Of a stretch of 46,694 bases of DNA, positions 1 to 7,978 are shown piece by piece. The DNA is taken from NCBI GenBank assembly GCA_022360905.1, contig JAKSBX010000194.1:1-46694 (forward strand). Direction: 5' to 3'. This stretch comes from Chromatiales bacterium (GTDB lineage: Bacteria > Pseudomonadota > Gammaproteobacteria > Chromatiales > Chromatiaceae). The notes beneath the pieces are model-generated. The model was not told where the DNA came from. It ran no database searches and saw nothing but the letters and a program-made list of their open reading frames with translations. Position numbers and translations under genes: made by a program. Position 1 is the stretch's first letter. The number at the start of each line of letters is the position of its first letter.

Positions 1-119
1 AATAAATACATTTCATCTAGTTGAAAGCTATGCAGCACTTGATTTTGAAGAGTATAAGCCATGGCAGTGACTCACAATCAAAGACCCTTAATCTGTACAA
101 GGCAATATTAAACAGACCT

Positions 120-219
120 GAATGGTGCTTACTCAAACCCTATTTGGTGGGGCATGGCCCCACCCTACACCCTAAAATCATTGGTAGGGTGGGGCCATGC
201 CCCACCAAATACGCTTTGA
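120..219. repeat. Dispersed 100-bp palindromic repeat, copy 1
   Basis: The core is a pair of perfect 27-bp inverted arms, 142-168 and 184-210, each reading TGGTGGGGCATGGCCCCACC or its complement with a GTAGGG extension. The same 100-bp unit occurs at 38533-38632 and aligns without gaps with about 15 mismatches by hand count; the stem is nearly invariant and the spacer varies. Both copies start GAATGGTGCT and end CTTTGA. It would fold into a very stable hairpin in DNA or RNA. This is a REP-like or MITE-like intergenic element with no coding capacity. Confidence 0.85.
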
Positions 220-400
220 TTAAACACAATGAAGCCCTGAACACGACATACTTAGTCGCCGGGTTAATAGTAATAAGGTAAAACATCGCCATGATTATGA
301 AAAAAACACAGACGCACTGATTTTTTCCGGACAGCGGTGGGCATTCACCAGGATGCCCATAATGTTTTTTTCAGCCCAGACTTGCCAGCCCGATACACCA

Positions 401-427
401 TTTGCGTTAATTCGTGTTCATTGGCGG
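401..427. repeat. TTTGCGTTAATTCGTGTTC short repeat
   Basis: A short sequence resembling the TTTGCGG/GTGTTAA arms of the elements at 17690-17775 and 32330-32429. It lies just beyond the stop of the ankyrin gene and probably is a fragment of the same family. Confidence 0.4.
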
Positions 428-445
428 ACTGATTTTCCTTATCCA

Positions 446-1222
446 TTAGCGGCTAATCACACACTTCAACAGAACCGACATTTCTCGATTCTCCAGTTTG
501 CTGGCAAAATCGCAGGCATCCACCAACTGCTTATCCATTTTAAGATAGTCCGGTGCGACCATCGTCTGTTTCACATCAGCCCCATATTCGAGTAACTGCC
601 CAACCAAATCTTTGTTACCGGTATTGATGGCGTACATGAGCGGTGTCAGATCCTCATCACTGACCCGGTAGTTAACGTCCACACCATTCTCAAGCAACAG
701 CTTGACTGCCTCACGCTTCTCCTCACTGACCGCCTCTTGCAGAAGCGTCCTGCTGAACATGGTTGTCACATTCAGATCCAATCCTTGTTGAATCGCCTTT
801 TTCAGTTGTGCATCCCGATCCACAACGCCGGGTTCATACAGCACCAGCTGAAGTAGCTCTCCCTTCTCAACAGCACCTTTGTAAGCCTCACATCCGGACT
901 CGGAACCATAGTCACAGGCAAGCTTGGTATATTTGTAGGCTTCAACGATATCTTTTGTTTCTATGCCGAACTTGATCTCACCTTCAAAATAGGCAGAAGC
1001 CAGAACAAGGCAAAGCTCACCACTTTTCTCATCCACACAGTAGCTTTTCAGCTTCTCCCCGGCCTCTTTGTACTGTAGCTGCGAAACAAGTGCAGTAACC
1101 TCTCTCTGCCAACCGAAAGGCGTCCCTTCCGCCATCGCCAGGACAGGCAGAACAAACAACCCCATGAGTGGGAGAATCACTTGTTTGATGGTTTTTCTAT
1201 TCAAGCTGTAACCCTGTTGCAT
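446..1222 (-). CDS. Exported ankyrin-repeat protein
   Basis: A 258-residue protein with an N-terminal hydrophobic segment (about residues 15-30, ending in AMA) that looks like a Sec signal peptide. Residues about 45-120 form a helical, cysteine-containing stretch similar to Sel1/TPR repeats. Residues about 140-225 carry ankyrin repeats, with recognisable T-LLQEAV, AVKLLLENGVDVN and TPLMYAINTG-LV-LLEYGADV motifs. Ankyrin repeats bind proteins, so a periplasmic scaffold or anti-inhibitor role is plausible; no enzyme motif is visible. It is the last gene of the minus-strand set starting with the TorC-like cytochrome, 32 bp after the rhodanese-like gene, with an AGGTAA ribosome binding site 6 nt before ATG. 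Family assignment is solid, function unknown. Confidence 0.85.
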   Translation of the reverse strand: MQQGYSLNRKTIKQVILPLMGLFVLPVLAMAEGTPFGWQREVTALVSQLQYKEAGEKLKSYCVDEKSGELCLVLASAYFEGEIKFGIETKDIVEAYKYTKLACDYGSESGCEAYKGAVEKGELLQLVLYEPGVVDRDAQLKKAIQQGLDLNVTTMFSRTLLQEAVSEEKREAVKLLLENGVDVNYRVSDEDLTPLMYAINTGNKDLVGQLLEYGADVKQTMVAPDYLKMDKQLVDACDFASKLENREMSVLLKCVISR

Positions 1223-1254
1223 TTTGATTACCTATACATCTGAACTTAAAAAAC

Positions 1255-2163
1255 TTAACCGATCGGACCACCCATATCGTCGGTACTGTCATGCATCTCA
1301 CCACCCCAGTCTATCCACTCAACCAGGGAACCGTCATAGAGCCGGGCGTTCGGGTTTTGCAGAATCTGGTGTAGCACAAACCAACCCAATGCCGCCCAGA
1401 CACCGGTATCGCTGAATGCGGCAAGCGTACCGGTGGTCTGTATGTCATAGAGCTGAAACGCCTGCTGGAGTCTCTCCACAGGCAGAAACCGCCCGGTACT
1501 GTTATCCAGCAGACGCTCAGGCGGTATCCCTACACCATCGTAAATCGTGCCCCCTTCAACTACCTGTGGATCACGCTTATAGCCATCAAAATAGAGGCTG
1601 GGGCGGAAATCGATCACCGGTCTGTTGTTGTCCAGCAGATCCTCCACCCGATTGCTGTCGGCCAACAGACCGGGCTGCCAATTGATGGTGCACCGCTTCG
1701 GCTCAACGGATGAGATACCCTTTTGCAGATCATCAGTGGAGAGAGACTCGATACCCCCATCCAAAAGAGCCACCTGCTGAAAACCAGCCATCATCAGACT
1801 CCAGACAACACGCGATGCCTCTGCGATCCGTCTGGGTTCTCTGGCGGAACCGATGACAATCACAGACTCCTGACCCGCCAAGCCGAGACCGCCGAGCAGC
1901 GCTGCCAGTTTGCTCTCACCTGGCAGGTATCCGGGCAGGCCGTAACGTTCAACCTGCCAATCGAGTTCATTGAAGCCGGCCCATCGGGATTGCGGCCAAT
2001 GACCCGCCATGAATTCGGCACGGGATCTGACATCAAGCACAACAACTTCATCTCGGTTGTCGGAGAGCCAGGCTCCATTCACCAGAACCGGAAAAGAGGC
2101 CGACAAAAGATTCAATGGCCAGAGACATCCCAGCAGTGCCAGGATGCGTAACAGGGAATCCAT
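1255..2163 (-). CDS. Exported tandem rhodanese-like protein lacking the catalytic cysteine
   Basis: A 302-residue protein with a signal peptide (about residues 1-22) and two rhodanese folds. The first has VVLDVRSRAEF-GH at about 41-55 and ALLDGGIE at 132-139. The second has PVIDFRPSLYFDG at 182-194 and LYDGSLVEW at 275-283. Active thiosulfate or mercaptopyruvate sulfurtransferases carry a CxxGxxA loop in the second domain. Here the loop reads SDTGVWA, so Ser251 sits where the persulfide-forming Cys is expected. The first domain also has no cysteine in its loop (GSAREPRR). It is therefore probably not a sulfurtransferase but a binding or scaffold protein. Its ATG shares a base with the TGA of the ZnuA-like gene upstream (TGATG), which implies translational coupling. 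Confidence 0.85.
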   Translation of the reverse strand: MDSLLRILALLGCLWPLNLLSASFPVLVNGAWLSDNRDEVVVLDVRSRAEFMAGHWPQSRWAGFNELDWQVERYGLPGYLPGESKLAALLGGLGLAGQESVIVIGSAREPRRIAEASRVVWSLMMAGFQQVALLDGGIESLSTDDLQKGISSVEPKRCTINWQPGLLADSNRVEDLLDNNRPVIDFRPSLYFDGYKRDPQVVEGGTIYDGVGIPPERLLDNSTGRFLPVERLQQAFQLYDIQTTGTLAAFSDTGVWAALGWFVLHQILQNPNARLYDGSLVEWIDWGGEMHDSTDDMGGPIG

Positions 2164-3092
2164 CAGGAGCGAATCACACAGTCATTCAGTTTGGATGTCA
2201 GATTACCGAACCACTGAAAATAGCCCCCTGTGGTTTTCGGCATCTGACGACCGGCGGGATCCAGCACAACCCGGTTCAGACCGGCTTGATCCAGTACCAA
2301 CATGAGATGCTGATCGAATGGCTCTGTCGCCACCACACACTTTGCTCCTCTAGCCCGGGCTTTATCAACGATATCCTGCGCACTTCCACCGGCTGGAACC
2401 GTGTGCAGCTTATAGCGTTGCTCGAGGTACTGAAACTCATCCTGCAAAACCACAAACGGCTGACTGCTGGCTTCATGCAGAAGTTTGTTAACCCGGATAT
2501 CCAACTCCCATAGGGCCTGGATAATCTGATCTGAGTTACCCTGATAAGCCCAGTGGTTACGCTGGTCCAATCCCTGATAAACCATAGTGATCGCTTCCAG
2601 CGCGGCCATCGCGTTCAATGGGTCGAGCCAGTACATGGTATCGATCGAGCCTTCAGGCCGAATCGTCTGCACCATGCCATAGCCCTTGCCCAGCGACTCC
2701 ATGTGCGGATCTTCATCTTCATTCGGCCCCTTCCAGTCTGCCGGTGTCCGCTTGGCCAGCTGATGCACACCAGCTGCATCGATCAGTGAAACAGCGGCCT
2801 GATCGGATGCTTCTAGCTGCTTGGCAAGCATAGGCTCCAGTGTTGCACCACTCCAGAAGAGTACAGTAAGACCGGTGGGGATATTCCAATCCCCACTCTG
2901 GTCCCGCTCTGCCAACACAACCTCCACCGGACTGCCCCAGGCCAGGGCAGATGCCAGCGTGAACATGGGCGGTTGGGTAACCCCCACGCGAAAACTCTTT
3001 TGCGATGTCTGTTCGCCGTCGACTTCAGCGGCAACCAGTGGCGTCATTACGCCCAGGCAGAGTGCAATGACTGTTACGATGAATTTAGCCAT
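2163..3092 (-). CDS. ZnuA/TroA-like periplasmic binding protein without metal ligands
   Basis: A 309-residue secreted protein with the layout of cluster A-I (ZnuA/TroA) metal-binding proteins: signal peptide to about residue 22, FRVGVTQPP strand, the LTVLFWSGATLEPML segment, a YWLDPLNAMAALEAI helix (about 154-168) and VVLQDEFQYLEQRY (about 214-227). In zinc or manganese binders the last two segments carry histidine ligands (HxWLSP and HDAYGY). Here the positions are Tyr/Met and Gln217, and the usual first-domain His is also missing. No ABC permease or ATPase gene is near. I infer a repurposed binding fold that works with the adjacent cytochromes, not a metal importer. The start at 3092 is chosen for the AGGAGG site 5 nt upstream; an upstream in-frame ATG has none. 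The gene lies 23 bp after the IalB-like gene. Confidence 0.7.
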   Translation of the reverse strand: MAKFIVTVIALCLGVMTPLVAAEVDGEQTSQKSFRVGVTQPPMFTLASALAWGSPVEVVLAERDQSGDWNIPTGLTVLFWSGATLEPMLAKQLEASDQAAVSLIDAAGVHQLAKRTPADWKGPNEDEDPHMESLGKGYGMVQTIRPEGSIDTMYWLDPLNAMAALEAITMVYQGLDQRNHWAYQGNSDQIIQALWELDIRVNKLLHEASSQPFVVLQDEFQYLEQRYKLHTVPAGGSAQDIVDKARARGAKCVVATEPFDQHLMLVLDQAGLNRVVLDPAGRQMPKTTGGYFQWFGNLTSKLNDCVIRS

Positions 3093-3115
3093 AACGCCTC
3101 CTATCCCATGCATGC

Positions 3116-3691
3116 CTATTCAGCACTCGTAGACTGACTGTTTTTAGCCAATTGACCTTTCACCTTGCTCAGCAGCGCTTGATAGGGTCCCAACTCAGCC
3201 AAGGTGAGATGGCGCACCCCACTGTGAGAATTGAAGGTCACGACGATCTTATGGCCCTGCTCCATCTCCTCAAGGATTTTCGCAGCGATATCGGGAGAGA
3301 TCATCAGATTGTTGCCTTTCGGTGCCGTGATCTTATGGCGACTCTGTTTATCGATACCGATAGTAACCGTTGTCCCGGCTTTGAAACCCTGATAGGTAGC
3401 AACCACAAAACCGACCGAATCGGGTGTCCATGCAGGCCCCACCTGGATAAAATTCTTGGCTTGCCACTCACCGAACTGTTCGATATGAAACATACGGCAG
3501 TAGACCTTGCTCTGCTCCATCTCATCACAGGTCGCCTTCCAGGTTCCCGCCCGCTCTTCGAACAGGTGATCCCGTTTCATCGGCATCGGTTGCTCCTGCA
3601 TGCCGTTTTCATCGGCCGCTTTGGCCAACGCAGGCCCGACACCGAATCCAATCATCGAGAGTAACAGAGCCGTTACAACAGGCTTATTCAT
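3116..3691 (-). CDS. IalB-like exported protein
   Basis: A 191-residue protein with a signal peptide (hydrophobic residues about 5-22, ending ALAKAA). The middle part, with GTWKATCDEMEQSKVYCRMFH, two cysteines about 11 residues apart and a later VGFVVATYQGF-AGTTVTIGID strand pattern, resembles the invasion-associated locus B (IalB) family of small periplasmic proteins. Family function is poorly defined. The ATG overlaps the TGA of the TorC-like gene by one base, and GGAGG lies 7 nt upstream, so it is translationally coupled to the cytochrome. It may help maturation or docking of the cytochrome complex; this is inference from context only. Confidence 0.6.
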   Translation of the reverse strand: MNKPVVTALLLSMIGFGVGPALAKAADENGMQEQPMPMKRDHLFEERAGTWKATCDEMEQSKVYCRMFHIEQFGEWQAKNFIQVGPAWTPDSVGFVVATYQGFKAGTTVTIGIDKQSRHKITAPKGNNLMISPDIAAKILEEMEQGHKIVVTFNSHSGVRHLTLAELGPYQALLSKVKGQLAKNSQSTSAE

Positions 3692-4809
3692 CAATCCGCC
3701 TCCGAATCGTTACGTGCACCACGCAGCACCCAGTTACTGACCAATTGTAACTGCTCCTGACTCAACTTGGTGTAACGGCGCATCTCCTTCAGGTTATTAC
3801 TCCAATCAAACATAATCCACTTATCACGCGGATAGGTTTTATGACACAAGTTACAGTCGAGTTCATAGAGAGCAGTCACATACTCCCAGTAGCGCTCCTC
3901 ACTGGGTCCAACTGCGGTACGAGGAACCCAGCCGGTGAGTTTGATCCGATTCCAGGTCAACTCATACTCAGGCTCTAGCTTGCTTTCGATCTTCTCTACC
4001 TTATCCATGCCGTCAAAACTCATCTTCGCCAGTGCGACAGCCCGATTGAAGTCAATGAAGATCTGACTACCCTCTTCCCTGTCCCAGCCTTCGCTTGAGA
4101 CCTGAACCCACTCTCCCTCTTGTTTAACAACCGTCAATGGCGTACCACCATACAGCGTTGCCAGAGGATCATCGCCACCCGGAGTTGCAGTCAATGCCAC
4201 CTCATGGGGTAGCACCACCGCTTGATCCGAGAGTTGAGCACTCAGTGCTTCGGCCAGATATTCACTCTCCATCTCACCATAGAGTTTCTCCATGTTCGGC
4301 AACTTATGGGCAATGCCTTTATGGCAGTTGATGCAGGTCTGCTCACCACTCAACAGCTTTTTGTGCATCTTTTGCGCCAATGAAGTCTGCTTTTCAGTCA
4401 GCATGGTTTCATTGGTATGGCAGTTGCGGCACTCACGGGAGTCACTCTGCTGCATGGTCGTCCAGACATTTTGCGCCAGCTGCAAACGGTGCGCTTCAAA
4501 CTTCTCCGCTGTATCGATGGTACCCAGCGCCCAATGGTAGAGCTCTTTCGTCGCCTGGATTTTACGCACCAGTTTTGCACCCCAGGATTTCGGCACATGG
4601 CAGTCTGAACAGATCGCCGGAACCCCCGAGGGATTATGCGCATGAGCCGACTGCTCATACTCTCCCTGCACAACATTCATCTCGTGGCAGGAAATACAGA
4701 ATTCGTAACTGTTTGTATATTCCATGAAGGTGTTGAATCCACCCCAAAGAATAATGCCGGCAAAGATACCAACACCCAGCGTCAACCAACTGAAAGCACT
4801 CTTATTCAT
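3691..4809 (-). CDS. TorC-type pentaheme membrane-anchored cytochrome c (quinol dehydrogenase)
   Basis: A 372-residue protein with one N-terminal membrane anchor (about residues 8-28) and five CxxCH heme sites. Four form a NapC/NirT-type domain (near residues 38, 67, 127 and 159) and the fifth, CNLCH, is near residue 319. The tetraheme NapC domain plus C-terminal monoheme domain is the TorC/TorY/DorC architecture, which takes electrons from menaquinol or ubiquinol and passes them to a periplasmic terminal reductase. Between the domains lies an SH3-like stretch (LYGGTPLTVVKQEGEWVQV), also seen in TorC proteins. No TorA-type molybdoenzyme is nearby; the natural partner is the dodecaheme cytochrome just upstream. 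A GTG three bases before the chosen ATG is an alternative start. First gene of a five-gene coupled set. Confidence 0.9.
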   Translation of the reverse strand: MNKSAFSWLTLGVGIFAGIILWGGFNTFMEYTNSYEFCISCHEMNVVQGEYEQSAHAHNPSGVPAICSDCHVPKSWGAKLVRKIQATKELYHWALGTIDTAEKFEAHRLQLAQNVWTTMQQSDSRECRNCHTNETMLTEKQTSLAQKMHKKLLSGEQTCINCHKGIAHKLPNMEKLYGEMESEYLAEALSAQLSDQAVVLPHEVALTATPGGDDPLATLYGGTPLTVVKQEGEWVQVSSEGWDREEGSQIFIDFNRAVALAKMSFDGMDKVEKIESKLEPEYELTWNRIKLTGWVPRTAVGPSEERYWEYVTALYELDCNLCHKTYPRDKWIMFDWSNNLKEMRRYTKLSQEQLQLVSNWVLRGARNDSEAD

Positions 4810-4950
4810 CACATTTCTACCAATTAGTTCCGCCTATCAACCTATATTCAAGACCTGTTTCTGAGCACACCCAAAGAGCTGAAAAGCGTGCAGCTTCACT
4901 AACCAGCACCAGCATCGATGATGATCATAATGCTCAAAACAAGGGGGGAG

Positions 4951-4983
4951 GAAAAAGTGGAGCCAGCCCAGAGGACTGGCTCC
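4951..4983 (-). terminator. Rho-independent terminator of the dodecaheme cytochrome gene
   Basis: On the minus strand an 8-bp stem (GGAGCCAG paired with CTGGCTCC, 4959-4983) is followed by ACTTTTTC. It lies 38 bp after the stop of the dodecaheme gene, so that gene can be expressed at a different level from the TorC-like operon downstream. Confidence 0.8.
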
Positions 4984-5021
4984 ATCCAGTCAGGTGGTAA
5001 TCACCTGTCTACTACGCGCCC

Positions 5022-7373
5022 TTATTTCTTCTGGGCAGCAATCGCTTTCAGCGCTTTCTTCATGAACTGCTGGTGCTCGAAGCTATCCATAACGCCAGGT
5101 TCGGATACCTTCTGCCAGAAGTCAGGATTGAAACGCTCTTCGTGACAACCGAGGCAGACACCGGTCTTCTCGATGGCGTCACGCTTCTCGTCTGGCAACG
5201 GACCAGTCAGCGGCCAGTGAGAACCTACGGAGCTCAGTTGCTCGCCATCCTCAGTAACAATCGCAGACCAGTCGTAGGTCAGGCCGGGGATACCGGGGAT
5301 CTGAACCTGGGTCTTCTGAGGAATGATCTTACCGGTAGCGGAGTCCTTCAGATCCAGCACGAAGTCCTTGTCGGCACCCAACAGGAAGCGACCGCCTTCA
5401 ACACCGTAACCCAATGCCTTTGGATTGTCGTGACAGGACTCACAGCTACGGGCACTACGGCCAGCGGTGTGGGGCTGTACGGCAGCGGTATCGATACCGG
5501 GACCTTCAGGAGTTTCCCAGATCTTGTTGTTGACCAGAGTCTTGCCGTCTTTGTCGATAACCGTGGTGGTTACCTGACAACCGGGCATCATCGGGCTGAC
5601 ACGACCTTCGCCGTTGATACCGAGCACCGGAGTCTCCCAACGCAGATAGGAGCGGGTCTCCATGACTTTACCCGGGCTCTTCATGCCGTTGGTGCCGGGA
5701 GGTGCATCAGGGGTCAGGCCGGTCTTGGGATCACGATTACTGGCGTTAACCAGCCAGTCGGTACCCTCATTGCCTTTCGAGTAGTCAACTGTGACGTGAC
5801 AACCGTAGCACTGCGGAACCCAGTCGGCATGACAAGCGTAGCACTCCATGTTGTTCTGATGCTGCGGGATCAGGAACATGGATACTTTCGCCAGAGTCGA
5901 CTTGAAGGTGCCTTCGTCGCCGATCTGTTTCAACAGAGGTACTCTGAAGTCCAGACCGTTGGCGGAGTGAACGATAACTTCCTTACCCTTCTTCACCACA
6001 TTACCCAATGGGTTGCCGCGAGCTGTCAGCAGGTAACCATCTTCAGGTTCGTACTGTGTCGCATCTTTCATGTACTCGGGCCACTTCTTACCGAGACCAC
6101 GAGGCTTGGTGTAGGCGGTCGGCAGACCGTCTTTCATCTCACCAAACTCTTCGCCGCGACCCAGCGGCAGATCCCAAGGTAGTTTGTTGAAGGTGCCGTG
6201 GCAGTCTTCACACTCGACCTCGACCTGAGCCAGGGTGGTACCCGGGATATTGCCATCACCATGCAGATCGATGGTGGTATGACAGTCCTGACAGAGCATG
6301 CCGCCCTGCGGATTACCGGCAATCGAGTTCATCTCATGATGCAGGTCTTCCTTGATGAACAGGTAACGCTTGGTGTGCATCTTAGGCTGCTTCTTACCCT
6401 TTTCATTAAAGGGGGAACCGTAAGGTGCTTCCATGATGCCCTGATAGCTCACGCCGACACGCTTACCGCGGTTGTGACAGGAGACACAGGTTTCAACAGG
6501 AATACCGGAGAACTCAACTTCACCGACCTTAACCTTGGTCTTACGGGTGCCCTGCATACGGTGAGTCAGGATGTGGCCCGCTTCGTCCTTCTTGATGGTT
6601 GGATCACCACCTTCGTAGTAACCATCATTGGAGTAAGGCACGTGACAGGCGGAACAGCCGGAACCGCGGTAGTCACCACGCTTATCGCGACCGGTTACAC
6701 CAACATGACAACGCTGACAGTCGTGACGGGAGTAGGTCAAACCCGCATGGTTGGGATTGTCGGTCAGCTTCTCCAGATCAACCTGTGGCAGCTGCTTCAA
6801 ACGCTTCGGCATCTGATCCGGATGCTTCTTGACGAAGTCCTTCATGTACTTCTTGTAGGCCTTGGTACCAACCAGAGGCACGGGACCGTCGTCGTCCATC
6901 ACATCATAGTTGCCCCAGACAACTTTCATGTCTTTCTGGTAACCCCATGACCACATGTTACCCTGCAGTTTACCTGCCTCAGTATTCATCAGGGATTTAT
7001 TCAGGCGGTCATAGTATCCAGAGTGGCACTGGCCACAGGCTTGGTCGTTAACTGGCATGGCGCCAGGATCGGGTAGGAAGTTTTTAGGTCCACCCTTTTT
7101 CGCTAGTCCGGCGGGGGAGCCCATGTGGGCTTTCATTTTATCTTTTTCTTCTTTCGGGTTACCGCCATGACAGACCACACAGCCGGCCGGGTCACCCAAT
7201 TCCGCACCCATCTTTTCAATGTCTTCCTGCATGACACCATCACTAAACCGTTCTATACCGTCGTGACAGGCCAAACAGGCTTTGCCTTGGGCTTCAGCTA
7301 CAGGGAGCAGCGTATTGCCTCCGCTACCCCAAGCAACCAACGCCACCACTGCAAGTAGTGCTAGGCGTTTCAT
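5022..7373 (-). CDS. Periplasmic dodecaheme cytochrome c of unknown substrate
   Basis: A 783-residue protein with a Sec signal peptide (cleavage likely near VAEA-QG, residue 28) and twelve CxxCH motifs at about residues 33, 65, 113, 219, 240, 296, 361, 388, 511, 522, 644 and 740. No variant heme motif such as CxxCK was seen. One additional cysteine, Cys599 in MMPGCQV, is not in a heme motif. Two long heme-free stretches (about 393-510 and 527-643) could hold a substrate pocket or a beta domain. I do not recognise it as octaheme tetrathionate reductase, hydroxylamine oxidoreductase, NrfA or MccA by motif. The GGGAGT site 7 nt before ATG supports the start. Transcribed before, and separated by a terminator from, a TorC-type quinol dehydrogenase operon. 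A periplasmic reductase or electron-storage role is inference. Confidence 0.9.
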   Translation of the reverse strand: MKRLALLAVVALVAWGSGGNTLLPVAEAQGKACLACHDGIERFSDGVMQEDIEKMGAELGDPAGCVVCHGGNPKEEKDKMKAHMGSPAGLAKKGGPKNFLPDPGAMPVNDQACGQCHSGYYDRLNKSLMNTEAGKLQGNMWSWGYQKDMKVVWGNYDVMDDDGPVPLVGTKAYKKYMKDFVKKHPDQMPKRLKQLPQVDLEKLTDNPNHAGLTYSRHDCQRCHVGVTGRDKRGDYRGSGCSACHVPYSNDGYYEGGDPTIKKDEAGHILTHRMQGTRKTKVKVGEVEFSGIPVETCVSCHNRGKRVGVSYQGIMEAPYGSPFNEKGKKQPKMHTKRYLFIKEDLHHEMNSIAGNPQGGMLCQDCHTTIDLHGDGNIPGTTLAQVEVECEDCHGTFNKLPWDLPLGRGEEFGEMKDGLPTAYTKPRGLGKKWPEYMKDATQYEPEDGYLLTARGNPLGNVVKKGKEVIVHSANGLDFRVPLLKQIGDEGTFKSTLAKVSMFLIPQHQNNMECYACHADWVPQCYGCHVTVDYSKGNEGTDWLVNASNRDPKTGLTPDAPPGTNGMKSPGKVMETRSYLRWETPVLGINGEGRVSPMMPGCQVTTTVIDKDGKTLVNNKIWETPEGPGIDTAAVQPHTAGRSARSCESCHDNPKALGYGVEGGRFLLGADKDFVLDLKDSATGKIIPQKTQVQIPGIPGLTYDWSAIVTEDGEQLSSVGSHWPLTGPLPDEKRDAIEKTGVCLGCHEERFNPDFWQKVSEPGVMDSFEHQQFMKKALKAIAAQKK

Positions 7374-7978
7374 TATCAGACTCCCATAGTTTGGTTAAAA
7401 AACGCATCCGACCAGTGGAAGCGACGGACACGGGCATCTACTCCATCAATTTTTGTTACTGGGCATCGCCCTCCCCTGCAATGCACATGCGCTTGGCGCA
7501 CACATCAGAATCGCAAGATCTATACCAAAGCCCGTAGCTGAGATTCGGGGTGAAACAAATGCCGCTTCAGGTAACGGTTGAGCTTGCAGGAAAAGGTAGA
7601 TAAACCGGGACTTTCAGAGGGTTATATGGAAATACCCAATTGTAATTAGATTGAGTTACTCACAAAGGGAAGGACAAGAGATGGGCAAGCCGGGATTCCA
7701 ACCTATTGAACGAATCGTTCAATCAACTTCCTGCCAGGTGAATAAACCGTTCCACCCCGATAAATACCAAGAAAAACGGTAAGTTATAAAACACCACATT
7801 TTTTACCTTGAAATAGCTTTAGCAGCCGATCCCGATATACGGGCCACCACTCTATTTCACACGATGGAGCGCTAATACCCGCCACTTTGACAGGGCAACT
7901 TCAACAACGCCTGCCCAGAGTTGTCTTGATCCCCCTAGTGGCCAACGAGTGCCATTGGACTCAATGTGACCCGATGCT
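7374..7978. other. Intergenic control region between dodecaheme cytochrome and lon
   Basis: The divergent spacer of over 800 bp between the two genes holds no credible gene. An open frame at 7887-8213 overlaps the lon promoter and start and looks like a shadow. No clear FNR box was seen in front of the cytochrome gene. The only striking element is the palindrome at 7705-7723. Confidence 0.6.
7705..7723. promoter_or_regulatory. Perfect 19-bp palindrome, candidate operator
   Basis: ATTGAACGA and TCGTTCAAT are perfect inverted 9-bp arms around a single A. The shape resembles operators of TetR-family repressors. It lies about 330 bp upstream of the dodecaheme cytochrome start and about 490 bp before lon, so the target gene is not obvious. 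Confidence 0.4.

Larger units (their letters stand above)
1..445. other. Left-edge intergenic region without a convincing gene
   Basis: No credible coding sequence was found here. An open frame at 21-281 runs straight through the palindromic repeat at 142-210 and has no family resemblance, so I do not call it. The stretch holds one copy of the 100-bp GTAGGGTGGGG palindrome and a short TTTGCGTTAATTCGTG repeat next to the end of the ankyrin gene. Confidence 0.6.

Noticed and set aside
21-281. 86-residue open frame at the left edge
   Set aside because: It runs through the palindromic repeat; the peptide there is simply a translation of the hairpin arms.
5073-6182. 369-residue open frame antisense to the dodecaheme cytochrome
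   Set aside because: Composition is biased by the opposite gene; the heme gene on the minus strand is clear.
5022-7373. Assignment of the dodecaheme protein as octaheme tetrathionate reductase, HAO or MccA
   Set aside because: It has twelve CxxCH sites, no CxxCK or CX15CH-type motif was seen, and the length and neighbours differ.
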